From [Mycobacterium] zoologicum (lineage in GTDB: Bacteria; Actinomycetota; Actinomycetes; Mycobacteriales; Mycobacteriaceae), in the NCBI RefSeq assembly GCF_020172665.1, contig NZ_CP083985.1, positions 2,231,415 to 2,295,414 on the forward strand: a stretch of 64,000 nt of DNA. Reading direction: 5' to 3'. The position numbers and the translations under genes were made by a program. Shown here piece after piece: positions 19,291 through 28,118 of this stretch (position 1 is its first letter; every line of letters begins with the position of its first letter). The notes below the pieces were generated by a model, which searched no databases, had not been told where the DNA came from, and worked only from the letters and a program-made list of their open reading frames with translations.

Positions 19291-20730
19291 GTGAACACGC
19301 AATGGGTGTGGCTGGACGGGTCCGGATATCGGCTGGGCCGGCTGGTGCTGGAACGCGGCATCGCGGCGGTCTACGTCATCGCCTTCGTCGCGGCCGGGCG
19401 GCAGTTTCGAGCTCTGATCGGCGAGCACGGCATGCTTCCGGTGCCATCGTTTGTGCGCCGGCGGTCGTTCCGGTTGGCTCCCAGTATTTTTCACCTGCAT
19501 TATTCGGATAGATGGTTCGCCGGCTTGTGCTGGCTGGGCGCCATATTGGCCGCGGCGATGGTGGTCGGCGTCGGTGATCTGGCCCCGCTGTGGGCGGTGA
19601 TGGCCCTCTGGCTGCTGCTGTGGGTGCTGTACCTGTCGATCGTCAACGTCGGGCAGGTCTGGTACGGATTCGGCTGGGAGTCGATTCTGCTGGAAAGCGG
19701 CTTCCTGGCGGTGTTTCTGGGCAATGACCGGGTGGCGCCGCCGGTGCTGGTGATGTGGCTGGCGCGGTGGCTGCTGTTTCGCATCGAGTTCGGCGCCGGC
19801 CTGATCAAGCTGCGCGGCGACCCGTGCTGGCGCAACCTGACCTGCCTGTACTACCACCACGAGACCCAGCCGATGCCGGGCCCACTGAGCTGGTACTTCC
19901 ATCACCTGCCCAAGCCGCTGCACCGGATCGAGGCCGCCGGCAATCACTTCGCCCAGCTGGTCGTGCCGTTCGGGCTGTTCGCGCCGCAGCCGGCCGCCGG
20001 CGTCGCAGCGGTGATCATCGTCGCCACCCAACTGTGGCTGGTGGCGTCGGGTAACTTCGCCTGGCTGAACTGGCTGACAATTGTCCTGGCCGCCAGCGTG
20101 ATCGACCAATCCTGGCTTACAGGAATGGGTTTCGGTTCGGCATCACCGGGTCTGGCCGAAGCCCCACCATGGTTCACGGCGCTGGTGCTGGCATTCGTCG
20201 CGATGGTGCTGGTGCTCAGCTACTGGCCGATCCGCAATATGGCCAGTCGGAGCCAACGGATGAACGCCTCCTTCAACCCGCTGCATCTGGTCAACAGCTA
20301 CGGTGCGTTCGGCACCGTCGGCCGCACCCGCCGGGAAGTGGTGATCGAGGGCACCACGGAGGCTCGGATCAGTGCGGATACGGTGTGGCGGGAGTACGAG
20401 TTCAAGGGCAAACCCGGTGCGCTGAAACGGCCTCCGAGGCAGTGGGCGCCCTACCACCTGCGGCTGGACTGGCTGATGTGGTTCGCCGCGCTGTCGCCGC
20501 GCTATGCGCAGCCGTGGCGCGACGCACTGCTGCAGCGCCTGCTGCGCAACGATCGTGACACGCTGCGGCTGTTGCGCGGCAACCCTTTTCCCGGCGAACC
20601 GCCGCGGTATGTGCGGGCACTGCTGTATGAGTACCGGTTCACCACCCGGGCCGAGCGCCGGCGGGATAAAGCGTGGTGGCACCGCGACCTGGTGGGTGTG
20701 TACGCGCCGCCCACGGCCATTCGGGGCTGA
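19291..20730 (+). CDS. Lipase maturation factor (LMF)-like membrane protein
   Basis: A 479-residue polytopic protein with about eight membrane helices in its first 300 residues and a soluble C-terminus. Signature segments of the bacterial LMF1/2-like family are visible: YGFGWESILLESGFLAVFLG (about 130-150), FGAGLIKLRGDPCWRNLTCL (170-190), HHETQPMPGPLSWY, and the C-terminal block RRPPRQWAPYHLRLDWLMWF. In animals LMF1 matures lipases in the ER; the bacterial role is not established. GTG 19291 lies 9 bp after the cinA stop, so the two are probably co-transcribed. Confidence 0.85.
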   Translation: MNTQWVWLDGSGYRLGRLVLERGIAAVYVIAFVAAGRQFRALIGEHGMLPVPSFVRRRSFRLAPSIFHLHYSDRWFAGLCWLGAILAAAMVVGVGDLAPLWAVMALWLLLWVLYLSIVNVGQVWYGFGWESILLESGFLAVFLGNDRVAPPVLVMWLARWLLFRIEFGAGLIKLRGDPCWRNLTCLYYHHETQPMPGPLSWYFHHLPKPLHRIEAAGNHFAQLVVPFGLFAPQPAAGVAAVIIVATQLWLVASGNFAWLNWLTIVLAASVIDQSWLTGMGFGSASPGLAEAPPWFTALVLAFVAMVLVLSYWPIRNMASRSQRMNASFNPLHLVNSYGAFGTVGRTRREVVIEGTTEARISADTVWREYEFKGKPGALKRPPRQWAPYHLRLDWLMWFAALSPRYAQPWRDALLQRLLRNDRDTLRLLRGNPFPGEPPRYVRALLYEYRFTTRAERRRDKAWWHRDLVGVYAPPTAIRG

Positions 20731-20736
20731 TCAGTC

Positions 20737-21168
20737 TCAGAGTTCCAGCAGCACCGTCACCGGGCCGTCGTTGACCAATTCCACCGCCATGTGCGCGCCG
20801 AACACCCCGGTCTGCACGTGGGCTCCCAACTCGCGAAGTGCGTCGGCGAACGCGGCCACCAGCGGCTCGGCGACCGCCCCGGGTGCCGCGGCGTTCCACG
20901 ATGGGCGCCGGCCCTTGGCGGTGTCGGCGTAGAGGGTGAACTGGCTGACGACCAGGATCGGCGCACCGGTATCGGCGGCCGATCGCTCGCCGTCGAGAAT
21001 TCGTAATTGCCAGAGCTTTTCGGCGAGCCGCCGAGCCTTGTCGGTGTCGTCGTCGTGCGTGACCCCGACCAGCGCCACCAACCCCTGGCCGTCCGGCGTT
21101 ATCGCGCCCACCGTCTCGCCGTCGACGGAAACCCGCGCTGACGAGACACGTTGCACCAGAACCCGCAT
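20737..21168 (-). CDS. dtd: D-aminoacyl-tRNA deacylase
   Basis: A 143-residue cytosolic editing enzyme that hydrolyses D-aminoacyl-tRNA. The hallmark catalytic motifs are present: SQFTLYAD (about residue 78) and the cross-subunit NDGPVT (about 133). It opens [18 protein letters not shown], a typical DTD start, and matches Rv1897c. It is divergent from the Rv1898-like gene, as in M. tuberculosis, and convergent with the LMF-like gene (6 bp gap). Confidence 0.96.
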   Translation of the reverse strand: MRVLVQRVSSARVSVDGETVGAITPDGQGLVALVGVTHDDDTDKARRLAEKLWQLRILDGERSAADTGAPILVVSQFTLYADTAKGRRPSWNAAAPGAVAEPLVAAFADALRELGAHVQTGVFGAHMAVELVNDGPVTVLLEL

Positions 21169-21219
21169 GGCCCGATGCTAGGTAGGCTCACTGGTGGTGC
21201 GAACGAGGGGGTGAGGCAG

Positions 21220-21531
21220 ATGTCGGTGCTGGTTGCGTTCTCGGTCACCCCACTCGGTGTCGGCGAGGGAGTCGGGGAGATCGTCGCCGAGGCGGTCCGG
21301 GTGGTCCGCGAGTCCGGGCTGCCCAATCACACCGATGCCATGTTCACCGTCATCGAAGGCGACGACTGGGCGCAGGTGATGGCCGTGGTGCAGCGGGCGG
21401 TGGAAGCCGTGGCCGCCCGGTCCCCGAGGGTGAGCACCGTGATCAAGGCGGACCTTCGGGCGGGAGCGGTCGACGCGATGAACGCCAAGGTCGCGTCGGT
21501 GGAGCGACACCTGGCCGCGCCTTCTAGGTGA
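21220..21531 (+). CDS. MTH1187/DUF77 family thiamine-binding-like protein (Rv1898-like)
   Basis: A 103-residue ferredoxin-fold protein. It has the family pattern [19 protein letters not shown] near the start, then [21 protein letters not shown] and VIKADLRAG. Members bind thiamine or similar ligands and form tetramers. ATG 21220 follows a GTGAGGCAG ribosome site; upstream in-frame starts lack one. It matches Rv1898 and is divergent from dtd as expected. Its 3' end overlaps the stop of the convergent VanX-like lipoprotein gene by 8 bp. Confidence 0.88.
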   Translation: MSVLVAFSVTPLGVGEGVGEIVAEAVRVVRESGLPNHTDAMFTVIEGDDWAQVMAVVQRAVEAVAARSPRVSTVIKADLRAGAVDAMNAKVASVERHLAAPSR

Positions 21532-22165
21532 CCGGAACGTCGAGAATGGGGCGTCCCACCCCGGCGCCGGGGCCGTCGAAATGCCACCACTCGCCGGAGT
21601 AGACAGACAACCCGCCGGCGCCCATCGCCTCACGCAAGGCGGCACGTTCGGCCGTGGCGCGGGCGCTGATTCCGTCGGCGTATGCCGTTGCGGTCGGGGT
21701 GAAGTCGTCGAAGCCGGTGCCCATCTCAGCCAGGCGCCCCTGTTGATCGGCGGTCGTCACGTCGACGGATCGCCCGGTCTCGTGGCTGCGGGCCAGCGGG
21801 CCGGGCCGGGCCACCCAGTTCGGATTCGGCACCACCTGAAACATCCGCACCTGCACGTCGTGCGGTCGGTAGCAGTCCCAGAACACCAACCTCCGGCCCC
21901 GGGCGCGCAGCGCGCCGGCGGCCGCCGTCAAACCCGGGGCCAGCGACTCGTGCACCAGGCACCGGGCGTCGGACGGATACAGCTGTACACCGGTGAAGTT
22001 ATTCGCGGTGGCATAGCGCAGGTCGATGATCGCGTCCGGCACCGCGCTGCGGACGTCGACGAAACCGGCCGCGCGGGCCTGCGCCGACACCGGCGGGACG
22101 TCGGCGGCCGCGACACCGCAGCCGGTGACCAACCCCAAAAGCAGCACGGCGCTGATCATCCTCAT
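21524..22165 (-). CDS. VanX-type D-Ala-D-Ala dipeptidase lipoprotein
   Basis: A 213-residue exported zinc peptidase of family M15D. The N-terminus is a lipoprotein signal ([16 protein letters not shown]; lipid on Cys16). Zinc ligands are visible: His and Asp in [11 protein letters not shown] and the downstream EWWHF, which supplies the catalytic Glu and third ligand His. The conserved [10 protein letters not shown] substrate segment is intact. It should cut D-Ala-D-Ala or related peptides outside the membrane, in wall turnover or recycling. ATG 22165 overlaps the yaaA stop by 4 bp, so it is the last gene of a coupled operon. Confidence 0.9.
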   Translation of the reverse strand: MRMISAVLLLGLVTGCGVAAADVPPVSAQARAAGFVDVRSAVPDAIIDLRYATANNFTGVQLYPSDARCLVHESLAPGLTAAAGALRARGRRLVFWDCYRPHDVQVRMFQVVPNPNWVARPGPLARSHETGRSVDVTTADQQGRLAEMGTGFDDFTPTATAYADGISARATAERAALREAMGAGGLSVYSGEWWHFDGPGAGVGRPILDVPVT

Positions 22166-22908
22166 GCCGAGACCACCAGGGTCAGTTTCTGGCCGTCGCG
22201 CTCCACCCGCATCCCGGCCCGGCGCGCCACGGTGGCCACCGCCGCGGCATCGTCGGGTTCGGATCGGGTGGTGGCCAGCGCCCGCGCCAGTCGGCCCTTG
22301 TGCGCCTTGTTGAAATGGCTGACATTGACCCGACGGCCGTCGGCGTGCTCGGCCAGCACATCGACGCGCACCGCGCCGGGGATCTTCGCCAGGGACGCAT
22401 AGGAACCCGACCTCAGGTCGACGACCAATTCCGCGGCGGCGATCTTGGCCAGCACCGGTTCCAGCACCGGCCGCCAACGCCGGGCCAGGCCCGGCTGCCC
22501 GGGCAGCTTCGAACCCGCCGAAAGCCGGTAGGCCGGTACCTGATCGGTCGCCCGCAGCAGTCCGAACAACGCTGAGCCGACGGCCAGCCGGGCGGTGGCG
22601 CGGGCAGCTGCCGCACCGCGCAGCGACTCGACGTCGAGCGCCTCGTAGAGCACGCCGGTGTAACGCTGGATCGCCGGCGCGGTGGCAGACGTGCGCAGCT
22701 GCGCGTTGCGCTCGATCTCGCCGTCCTGACCGGCCGACAACGCCAGGGCGAGCCGGCTGGCATCACGATCGGCGGCCAGCTCCACCAGCTCTCCGATCAG
22801 CGCGGCCCGCAGTTCGGTGAGTTCCGGGCAGCCCAGGCCGTCCAGTTCCAGCGGGCGGCCGTCGCCGCCGGTGCGTTTAGTCTCCGACGGGGGCAGCAAC
22901 ACGATCAC
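22162..22908 (-). CDS. yaaA: YaaA/UPF0246 family peroxide-stress protein
   Basis: A 248-residue cytosolic protein with the YaaA start IVLLPPSETK, the segments RYTGVLYEALD (about 80) and SGLFG-like SALFGLLRATD (about 115), and the C-terminal NVSHFNKAHKGRLAR. YaaA family members bind DNA and reduce free-iron damage during peroxide stress in E. coli; the mycobacterial role is untested. GTG 22908 overlaps the PAP2 stop (GTGA), and its own stop overlaps the dipeptidase start. Its place between two envelope genes is unexpected. Confidence 0.85.
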   Translation of the reverse strand: MIVLLPPSETKRTGGDGRPLELDGLGCPELTELRAALIGELVELAADRDASRLALALSAGQDGEIERNAQLRTSATAPAIQRYTGVLYEALDVESLRGAAAARATARLAVGSALFGLLRATDQVPAYRLSAGSKLPGQPGLARRWRPVLEPVLAKIAAAELVVDLRSGSYASLAKIPGAVRVDVLAEHADGRRVNVSHFNKAHKGRLARALATTRSEPDDAAAVATVARRAGMRVERDGQKLTLVVSA

Positions 22909-23414
22909 AGCGCAGACGTTAACCGAGCGGCGGCGCTCACCAGCGCGGTGGCGAGCATCGCCGCCCCGACGGTGCCGGTGAGGTAGTGATAGCCGCAGGC
23001 CACCAGGCCGAGCATGCCCAGCGCGCTGAGCAGGACCGCCAGGCCCAGCGCCCACCGCCGGGCCATCCCGACACCGGCTGCCACCACCAGCATGCCCAGC
23101 GCCGAGACCAGCAGAGCGGTGTGACCGCTGGGATATTCCAGGTAGGGGCCGTTGTGACGATCGAAGAGCTGCTTGAGCCACTGGCCTGCGGCGGTGGCCA
23201 CAAACGGGACGATCACCACCGCGGCGGCCAGCGGCCACTGCCGGCGGTACAGCGCGACCGCCAGGGACACCGCCGTCACCGCCAGCACCAGCCAGCCGCT
23301 GGTGAAGATCAACAGCCACCGTGGCTGCTCACCGAGGATCTTGTGGGTGCCGTGGCCGAACCAGGTGTCCAATGCCGTCGCGTCGTGGCCCACCGCCCAG
23401 CCCAGGGCCAGCAT
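22905..23414 (-). CDS. PAP2-family membrane phosphatase
   Basis: A 169-residue membrane protein with five helices and the three PAP2 motifs: KQLFDRHNG (about 80), PSGHT (about 95) and GYHYLTGTVGA (about 141). The third motif has the key His but Gly where Asp is usual, so activity may be altered. PAP2 enzymes dephosphorylate lipid phosphates such as undecaprenyl pyrophosphate. It is shorter at the N-terminus than many homologs; no ATG or GTG lies further upstream before the STAS gene. It is coupled to yaaA by a 4-bp overlap. Confidence 0.8.
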   Translation of the reverse strand: MLALGWAVGHDATALDTWFGHGTHKILGEQPRWLLIFTSGWLVLAVTAVSLAVALYRRQWPLAAAVVIVPFVATAAGQWLKQLFDRHNGPYLEYPSGHTALLVSALGMLVVAAGVGMARRWALGLAVLLSALGMLGLVACGYHYLTGTVGAAMLATALVSAAARLTSAL

Positions 23415-23470
23415 CGCCAGTAGTCCGATCGCAGGCCACCACCGCAGGGTGGCCGTGGCGGCGCGTCCTA

Positions 23471-23929
23471 TCAGGCCGACTTCTGGAACAACGGCAGAAG
23501 TGCCTGACGGCGCTGGTCGTTGCCGTCGGCCAGCGCGTGCAGCGCCTGGTCCACCGAGGGTGCGGTGGGGAACTTGGCGTCGTGGTCGAAGTCGCTGAGC
23601 AGCTCACCGACGGTGGTGCCCTCGATCAGCGTCCACTCCACGCCGGCGGCCCGGCAGTCACCGTCGATCACGCACAGCAGCCAGATGCCCGCGGAGGTGA
23701 ACGCGGTGACCCCGCTCAGATCGAGCACCACCGGCTCCTTGGCCAGGACGTAGCGCCGGGCCTGTTCGCTGACCTGGTCCACATTGGCCGAATCGATCCG
23801 GCCCCGGATGGTGACGACGGTCGCGAGGTGCCGATAGTGCGCCCGGATCTGCGCGCCTCCGCATTCGATGACGGAATTGCGCTGCGAACCGATGTGCGAC
23901 GTGCCCCGAGTGGTGATGGTGGTAGCCAT
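23471..23929 (-). CDS. STAS-domain anti-sigma factor antagonist (Rv1904-like)
   Basis: A 152-residue cytosolic protein. A STAS domain fills about 38-125, with the phosphorylation-loop region LDLSGVTAFTSAGIWLL carrying the usual Ser at the start of the helix. Such proteins bind anti-sigma kinases and release a sigma factor when unphosphorylated. Length and sequence resemble Rv1904. It leads the PAP2-yaaA-dipeptidase operon (56-bp gap). No anti-sigma kinase gene is in the window, so the partner must be elsewhere. Confidence 0.85.
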   Translation of the reverse strand: MATTITTRGTSHIGSQRNSVIECGGAQIRAHYRHLATVVTIRGRIDSANVDQVSEQARRYVLAKEPVVLDLSGVTAFTSAGIWLLCVIDGDCRAAGVEWTLIEGTTVGELLSDFDHDAKFPTAPSVDQALHALADGNDQRRQALLPLFQKSA

Positions 23930-24030
23930 GCCCAGCCCCCGCTTCCGATGTGTGATCGCGGTCGGCGGTCGGGCCGGCCTCGATGTTTCCCGAGGTTAGG
24001 CGGCGAAGTTAAGGCCATATGGGCGGCCGA

Positions 24031-25986
24031 TTAACGCTTTGGTGAGATATCGAACGCCTCAGTGGTCCCGGTGAACGCGCTGATCCGGCCGTTGGTGGCC
24101 CGCGAGTCGCCCTGGTAACGCAGCCGATAGCGGCCCGCGGCCACGTCGGAGGGCACCCTCCACGTCACGGTGATCGACGAACGGCGGCGGGCGGTCCGAT
24201 CCCACCGAAAGGTCGTCGACCAGTCGCCGTCGTCGGCAACGGTGCTCCACTCGTCGCCGGTTTCGCGCTCCACCCGCAGGTAGGTGCTGCCGCGACGTAG
24301 GTCGTTGTTGGGGTGGGCGCCGGCGAACACCGCCCGCACGGTGTCCCCGGGCTGGTAGCGGGCCCTCGGCGCCTGTAGGACGTCGCCGAACCGGTGGCCG
24401 GTGGCCGGTTCGTCCGGGACCGCCGCGCGGCGGCGGGATCTGCGCTTGCGTGAGGGCTCTATGGGGACCTGCCCCGCCGGGGCGGGGCGGCCGTCGCGCA
24501 TCGCGGTGGCGAGGTCGGCCGCAACCTGCTGCAGGGCTGCCAGCTCCCATCGGCCGAACATGGTGCTGCCGCCCTCGTAACGCTGGTCCTCGTACTCCTG
24601 CGGCGTGGTGACATAGTGCAGATAGCCGTTGCTGTACCCGGCTACGAGCACCTGCTGCAGTTGGGCACCTACGATCTCGGCGACGGTGCGGCGCAACCGC
24701 AGTCCGGCCACGATGGTCACCTCGGCGGGAACTCCGATCAGATAGAGCTGCCCGACGCGCAACAACTGAATCGGCCCGCCGGTGGGCATCAACGACAGTG
24801 CCTTGTTCAGCCGATTGCCCGGCGCCGCCGGCAACTTCGGGGCGTGTGCGTCGCGCAACCGCGGCGAGAGCCGATACACCGTGGTGGCGGCCAGCCAGTC
24901 GACGATGCGGCTGCGGCCCTGCTTGACCAGCGGGTGCAGCGGGCCGGGGCCTTCGTCGGTACCGGCCAGCGCTGCCGCACCTGCGAGCACCGGCCCGGTG
25001 CGGTGAGGGCGGCCGTCGCCGGTGAACTCGGGCCGGACCTCGAAATCGGACAGGTCGACGTAGGTGGCAAGTGCGTCGACGCCGCCGCTGACCTCGGTGC
25101 CGTGGCCGACGGTCAGGTCGACGGCCGCGGTGGCCTGGCGGGCGCCGATGATCCGGGTGTTGGCGAATTCGTCCTCGGTGGGCCCGCTGCCCGGGCGGTG
25201 ATTGAGGTTCGGCGACATGTCCCCGCTATTGGTCTGGGCGAACGCCGCGATGAACTCGGGAGGTTCGGTCGCCAGGTAGTCGACCTGATGGTCGAGGCGC
25301 TCCCACTGGTAGGCGGCATAGCCCTTGTTGTCGCCACTGATCAGGGTGTTGCGGTTGGTCATGGACGTGCCGTGGGTAGCGAACCAGTTCACCGCGCCGA
25401 CCAGGCGGCCATCGCGTTCGATGCGCAGCAGTGTGGTCTGCGGGTCGATCTGGTCGGGGAAGTGGGCACGATCGGCCTCGGGGTTGCGGGCGAACGCCGA
25501 CGGTGAGCGGTTGCTGCTGGCGTCGTGCAGCCGCCCGAACGCCAGGCTCAAGGAGGCCGGCGCGAGGTCGGCGTGCGCACGGGTCACCGCCTCGCAGATG
25601 CCGTCGACGATCGCGCCGAACGTCTGCGGCCGAAAGCCTCCGGTGTTGGAGTTGTAGATCCTGTGGTCGGCGTAACCGCCTGGGCCGCAATGAGTATGCG
25701 TCGCGGTGAGCATCACGTTGCGGTACGTGTAGAGCTTGCCGTAGTCGGCCCCGAGACGCCCGAGCACCTCGCGATGGATGCTTTCCAGCAGCAGCGGCAC
25801 CTCGCAGACCACCAGCAGGATCCGGTTGTCGGTCGCGTTGTCGGCGATCACGAACGCCCGCGCGCGCAACCGGTTGTGCAGGCCGGTGGTCTGCTGCGCG
25901 GCCACGCCATAGCCGAGCATTCCGCATTCGGCCGCCTCGCCGGTGATGTCGGCGATCCCGCGTCCCACCCGATACTCGTCTGACAT
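24031..25986 (-). CDS. Neutral/alkaline ceramidase
   Basis: A 651-residue zinc hydrolase that cleaves the N-acyl bond of ceramides. Zinc ligands lie in TATHTHCGPGGY (about 93-104) and NWFATHGTSM (about 200); the nucleophile Ser lies in the hallmark TNSGDMSPN (about 262-270). A C-terminal Ig-like domain follows (about 520-651). ATG 25986 (MSDEYRVGRG) matches Rv0669c-type proteins; a longer frame to 26031 is unsupported. No signal peptide is visible, although relatives are secreted. Its target in a mycobacterium may be host or environmental ceramide. It is divergent from the acyltransferase gene. Confidence 0.92.
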   Translation of the reverse strand: MSDEYRVGRGIADITGEAAECGMLGYGVAAQQTTGLHNRLRARAFVIADNATDNRILLVVCEVPLLLESIHREVLGRLGADYGKLYTYRNVMLTATHTHCGPGGYADHRIYNSNTGGFRPQTFGAIVDGICEAVTRAHADLAPASLSLAFGRLHDASSNRSPSAFARNPEADRAHFPDQIDPQTTLLRIERDGRLVGAVNWFATHGTSMTNRNTLISGDNKGYAAYQWERLDHQVDYLATEPPEFIAAFAQTNSGDMSPNLNHRPGSGPTEDEFANTRIIGARQATAAVDLTVGHGTEVSGGVDALATYVDLSDFEVRPEFTGDGRPHRTGPVLAGAAALAGTDEGPGPLHPLVKQGRSRIVDWLAATTVYRLSPRLRDAHAPKLPAAPGNRLNKALSLMPTGGPIQLLRVGQLYLIGVPAEVTIVAGLRLRRTVAEIVGAQLQQVLVAGYSNGYLHYVTTPQEYEDQRYEGGSTMFGRWELAALQQVAADLATAMRDGRPAPAGQVPIEPSRKRRSRRRAAVPDEPATGHRFGDVLQAPRARYQPGDTVRAVFAGAHPNNDLRRGSTYLRVERETGDEWSTVADDGDWSTTFRWDRTARRRSSITVTWRVPSDVAAGRYRLRYQGDSRATNGRISAFTGTTEAFDISPKR

Positions 25987-26115
25987 CCCGCAAGTATGGT
26001 CAACGGGCCACCAACACGGAAGGCCGCCCACTCGTCGATGACTGTGTCGAGACCAGGGCCGCTGCTAGTCTCCCAAGGCAGTCCCTGACAGTGAAGCCCC
26101 CGGCGAAAGAGTGTT

Positions 26116-27342
26116 GTGCGTAGCGGAGAGATCAAGGCCCTCACCGGGCTGCGCATCATCGCCGCGGTGTGGGTGGTGCTGTTTCACTTCCGCCCGTTGC
26201 TGCGACTGGCCTCGCCGGCCTTCGCCGACGCGATGGCCCCGATCCTCGACCGCGGGGCCCAGGGCGTCGATCTGTTCTTCATCCTCAGCGGGTTCGTGCT
26301 GACCTGGAACTACCTCGAACGGATGGGGGAGTCGTTCTCGGCGCGTGCCACCGTGCACTTCCTGTGGCTGCGGCTGGCGCGGGTCTGGCCGATCTATCTG
26401 GTCACGCTGCACCTGGCACTGGTGTGGGTGATCTTCACGCTGCACGTCGGGCATGTGCCGACCGAGGACCTCAGCCGGCTGACAGCCATCAGCTACGTGC
26501 GCCAGGTCCTGTTGGTGCAGTTGTGGTTCGAGCCGTTCTTCGACGGATCCAGCTGGGACGGGCCCGCCTGGTCCATCAGTGCCGAGTGGCTGGCCTATCT
26601 GTTGTTCGGTGTGCTGATCCTGGTGGTCTACCGGATGATGCGAGTGACGTCGGCGCGCTCGCTGGCGGCGCTGGCGGTCGGCGCCTCGCTGCCGCCGCTG
26701 TTGCTACTTCTGGTGACCGGCCAGTTCTACACGCCGTGGAGCTGGCTGCCGCGCATCGTCATGCAATTCACCGCGGGTGCGCTGGCCTGTGCCGCGGTCC
26801 GGAAGATGGTGCCGTCACAGCGATCCCGCTCCGTCGCCGGATTCGGTTCGGCACTGCTGATCGCAGCGATGGTCGGTGTTCTGTACTACTTCGACGCGCA
26901 TCCGATCTCGGGGATCTATGACAGCAGCGGACTGGTCGACGTGCTGTTCGTTCCGTTGGTCATGGCGCTGGCGATCGGTACCGGCAGCCTGCCGGCGGTG
27001 TTGTCCACCCGGCTGATGGTCTACGGCGGGCAGATCTCGTTTGCGCTGTATATGGTTCACGAGCTGGTGCACACGTCGTGGAATTGGGCCGCAATACAAT
27101 TCGAGGTCGTGCTGAACGAAGGGGACACCGCGGCCAAGTGGATGGTCGCCGGACTGCTGGTGGTGGCGACGGTGCTGTCGATGCTGCTGTTCCACGGTGT
27201 TGAGGAGCCGGCGCGCCGCTGGATGCGCAAGATGATCGGTGCCCGGCCCGCGACGGCCCAGGTGATGCCCACCGAGGACCCGCTGGCCGTCAAAGAAGTC
27301 CTCGACGAACGCACCGTCGCAGTACCGGTCAGTGTGCGCTGA
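26116..27342 (+). CDS. Acyltransferase-3 family membrane protein (OafA-like)
   Basis: A 408-residue integral-membrane O-acyltransferase with about ten helices. The N-terminal His of the family active site is in VVLFHFRPL (about residue 23), and the paired Arg lies in LRLARVWPIYLVTLH (about 85). Such enzymes move acyl groups from a cytosolic donor to surface carbohydrates or lipids. GTG 26116 begins MRSGEIKALTGLRIIAAVWV, a typical start. An exported SGNH hydrolase gene follows 18 bp later, matching the order of Rv0517-Rv0518 in M. tuberculosis. Confidence 0.9.
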   Translation: MRSGEIKALTGLRIIAAVWVVLFHFRPLLRLASPAFADAMAPILDRGAQGVDLFFILSGFVLTWNYLERMGESFSARATVHFLWLRLARVWPIYLVTLHLALVWVIFTLHVGHVPTEDLSRLTAISYVRQVLLVQLWFEPFFDGSSWDGPAWSISAEWLAYLLFGVLILVVYRMMRVTSARSLAALAVGASLPPLLLLLVTGQFYTPWSWLPRIVMQFTAGALACAAVRKMVPSQRSRSVAGFGSALLIAAMVGVLYYFDAHPISGIYDSSGLVDVLFVPLVMALAIGTGSLPAVLSTRLMVYGGQISFALYMVHELVHTSWNWAAIQFEVVLNEGDTAAKWMVAGLLVVATVLSMLLFHGVEEPARRWMRKMIGARPATAQVMPTEDPLAVKEVLDERTVAVPVSVR

Positions 27343-27360
27343 GGCTCGGGGAGGACAGCT

Positions 27361-28074
27361 GTGAATGGGGTGCGGACATTCGGTGTCTGCCTGATGGCCG
27401 TGGTCATCGCGACTGTGGTGGGGACCGGCTGCCTGGCCCGGGATCGCGAGCCGGCCCGCCACTACGAGACGGTGCCGTTGAGCGCGTCGCCCACCCGGAT
27501 CGCGGTGATCGGTGACTCCTACACGGCTGGGTATGAGAACAGCGGCCGCGGTGCGGCGAACTGGACTTCACGTGCCTGGAAGACCTTGGCGGGCCGCGGG
27601 GTGTACGTCGCCGCCGACGTGGCCGCCGAAGGCGGTGCCGGGTACGGCGTGCCCGGCAACCACGGCAGCCTCTACGGAGACCTGACCGCGCGTGCGGTGC
27701 AACCCGACGACGCGCTGGTGGTGTTCTTCGGCTCACGCAACGACCAGGACGTCGACCCGGGCCAGCTGACCCGATTGGTCGCCGACACCCTCGGCCTGGC
27801 CCACAGGACCGTACCGACAGCTCGGATGCTCGTAATCGGGCCCGCGTGGCCCACCCCCGACATTCCGGTCAACGTGTGGCGGATCCGCGACATCCTCAAC
27901 AACGAGGCTCACTTCGTCGGGGCGGACTTCGTGGACCCGCTCGCCGAAGGCTGGTTCGCGGGCCGGCCCGAGCTGATCGGCCCGGACGGCGTGCACCCGA
28001 CCGACGCCGGGCATGCCTACATGGCCGACAAGATCGCGCCGTTGATCGCCAGCCAACTGCCCAAGCGGACCTGA
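27361..28074 (+). CDS. Exported SGNH/GDSL hydrolase or acyltransferase
   Basis: A 237-residue protein. A lipoprotein-like signal (about 1-24, ending VVGTGC) targets it to the outside of the membrane. SGNH blocks are visible: VIGDSYTAGY (Ser nucleophile), a GYGVP glycine block, FFGSRNDQD (Asn block) and DGVHPTDAGH (Asp and His). Paired with the membrane acyltransferase just upstream, it may finish transfer of an acyl group to an envelope glycan, as the two domains of OatA do in one protein. GTG 27361 follows an AGGACAG site. Confidence 0.87.
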   Translation: MNGVRTFGVCLMAVVIATVVGTGCLARDREPARHYETVPLSASPTRIAVIGDSYTAGYENSGRGAANWTSRAWKTLAGRGVYVAADVAAEGGAGYGVPGNHGSLYGDLTARAVQPDDALVVFFGSRNDQDVDPGQLTRLVADTLGLAHRTVPTARMLVIGPAWPTPDIPVNVWRIRDILNNEAHFVGADFVDPLAEGWFAGRPELIGPDGVHPTDAGHAYMADKIAPLIASQLPKRT

Positions 28075-28118
28075 CCCAATACCGTCCGGATCTCGCTCTA
28101 GCCCAGGAAGATTGACGG

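Noticed and set aside
23990..24015. GGTTAGGC stretch resembling half an IdeR box
   Set aside because: Only one half matches and no fitting promoter geometry.
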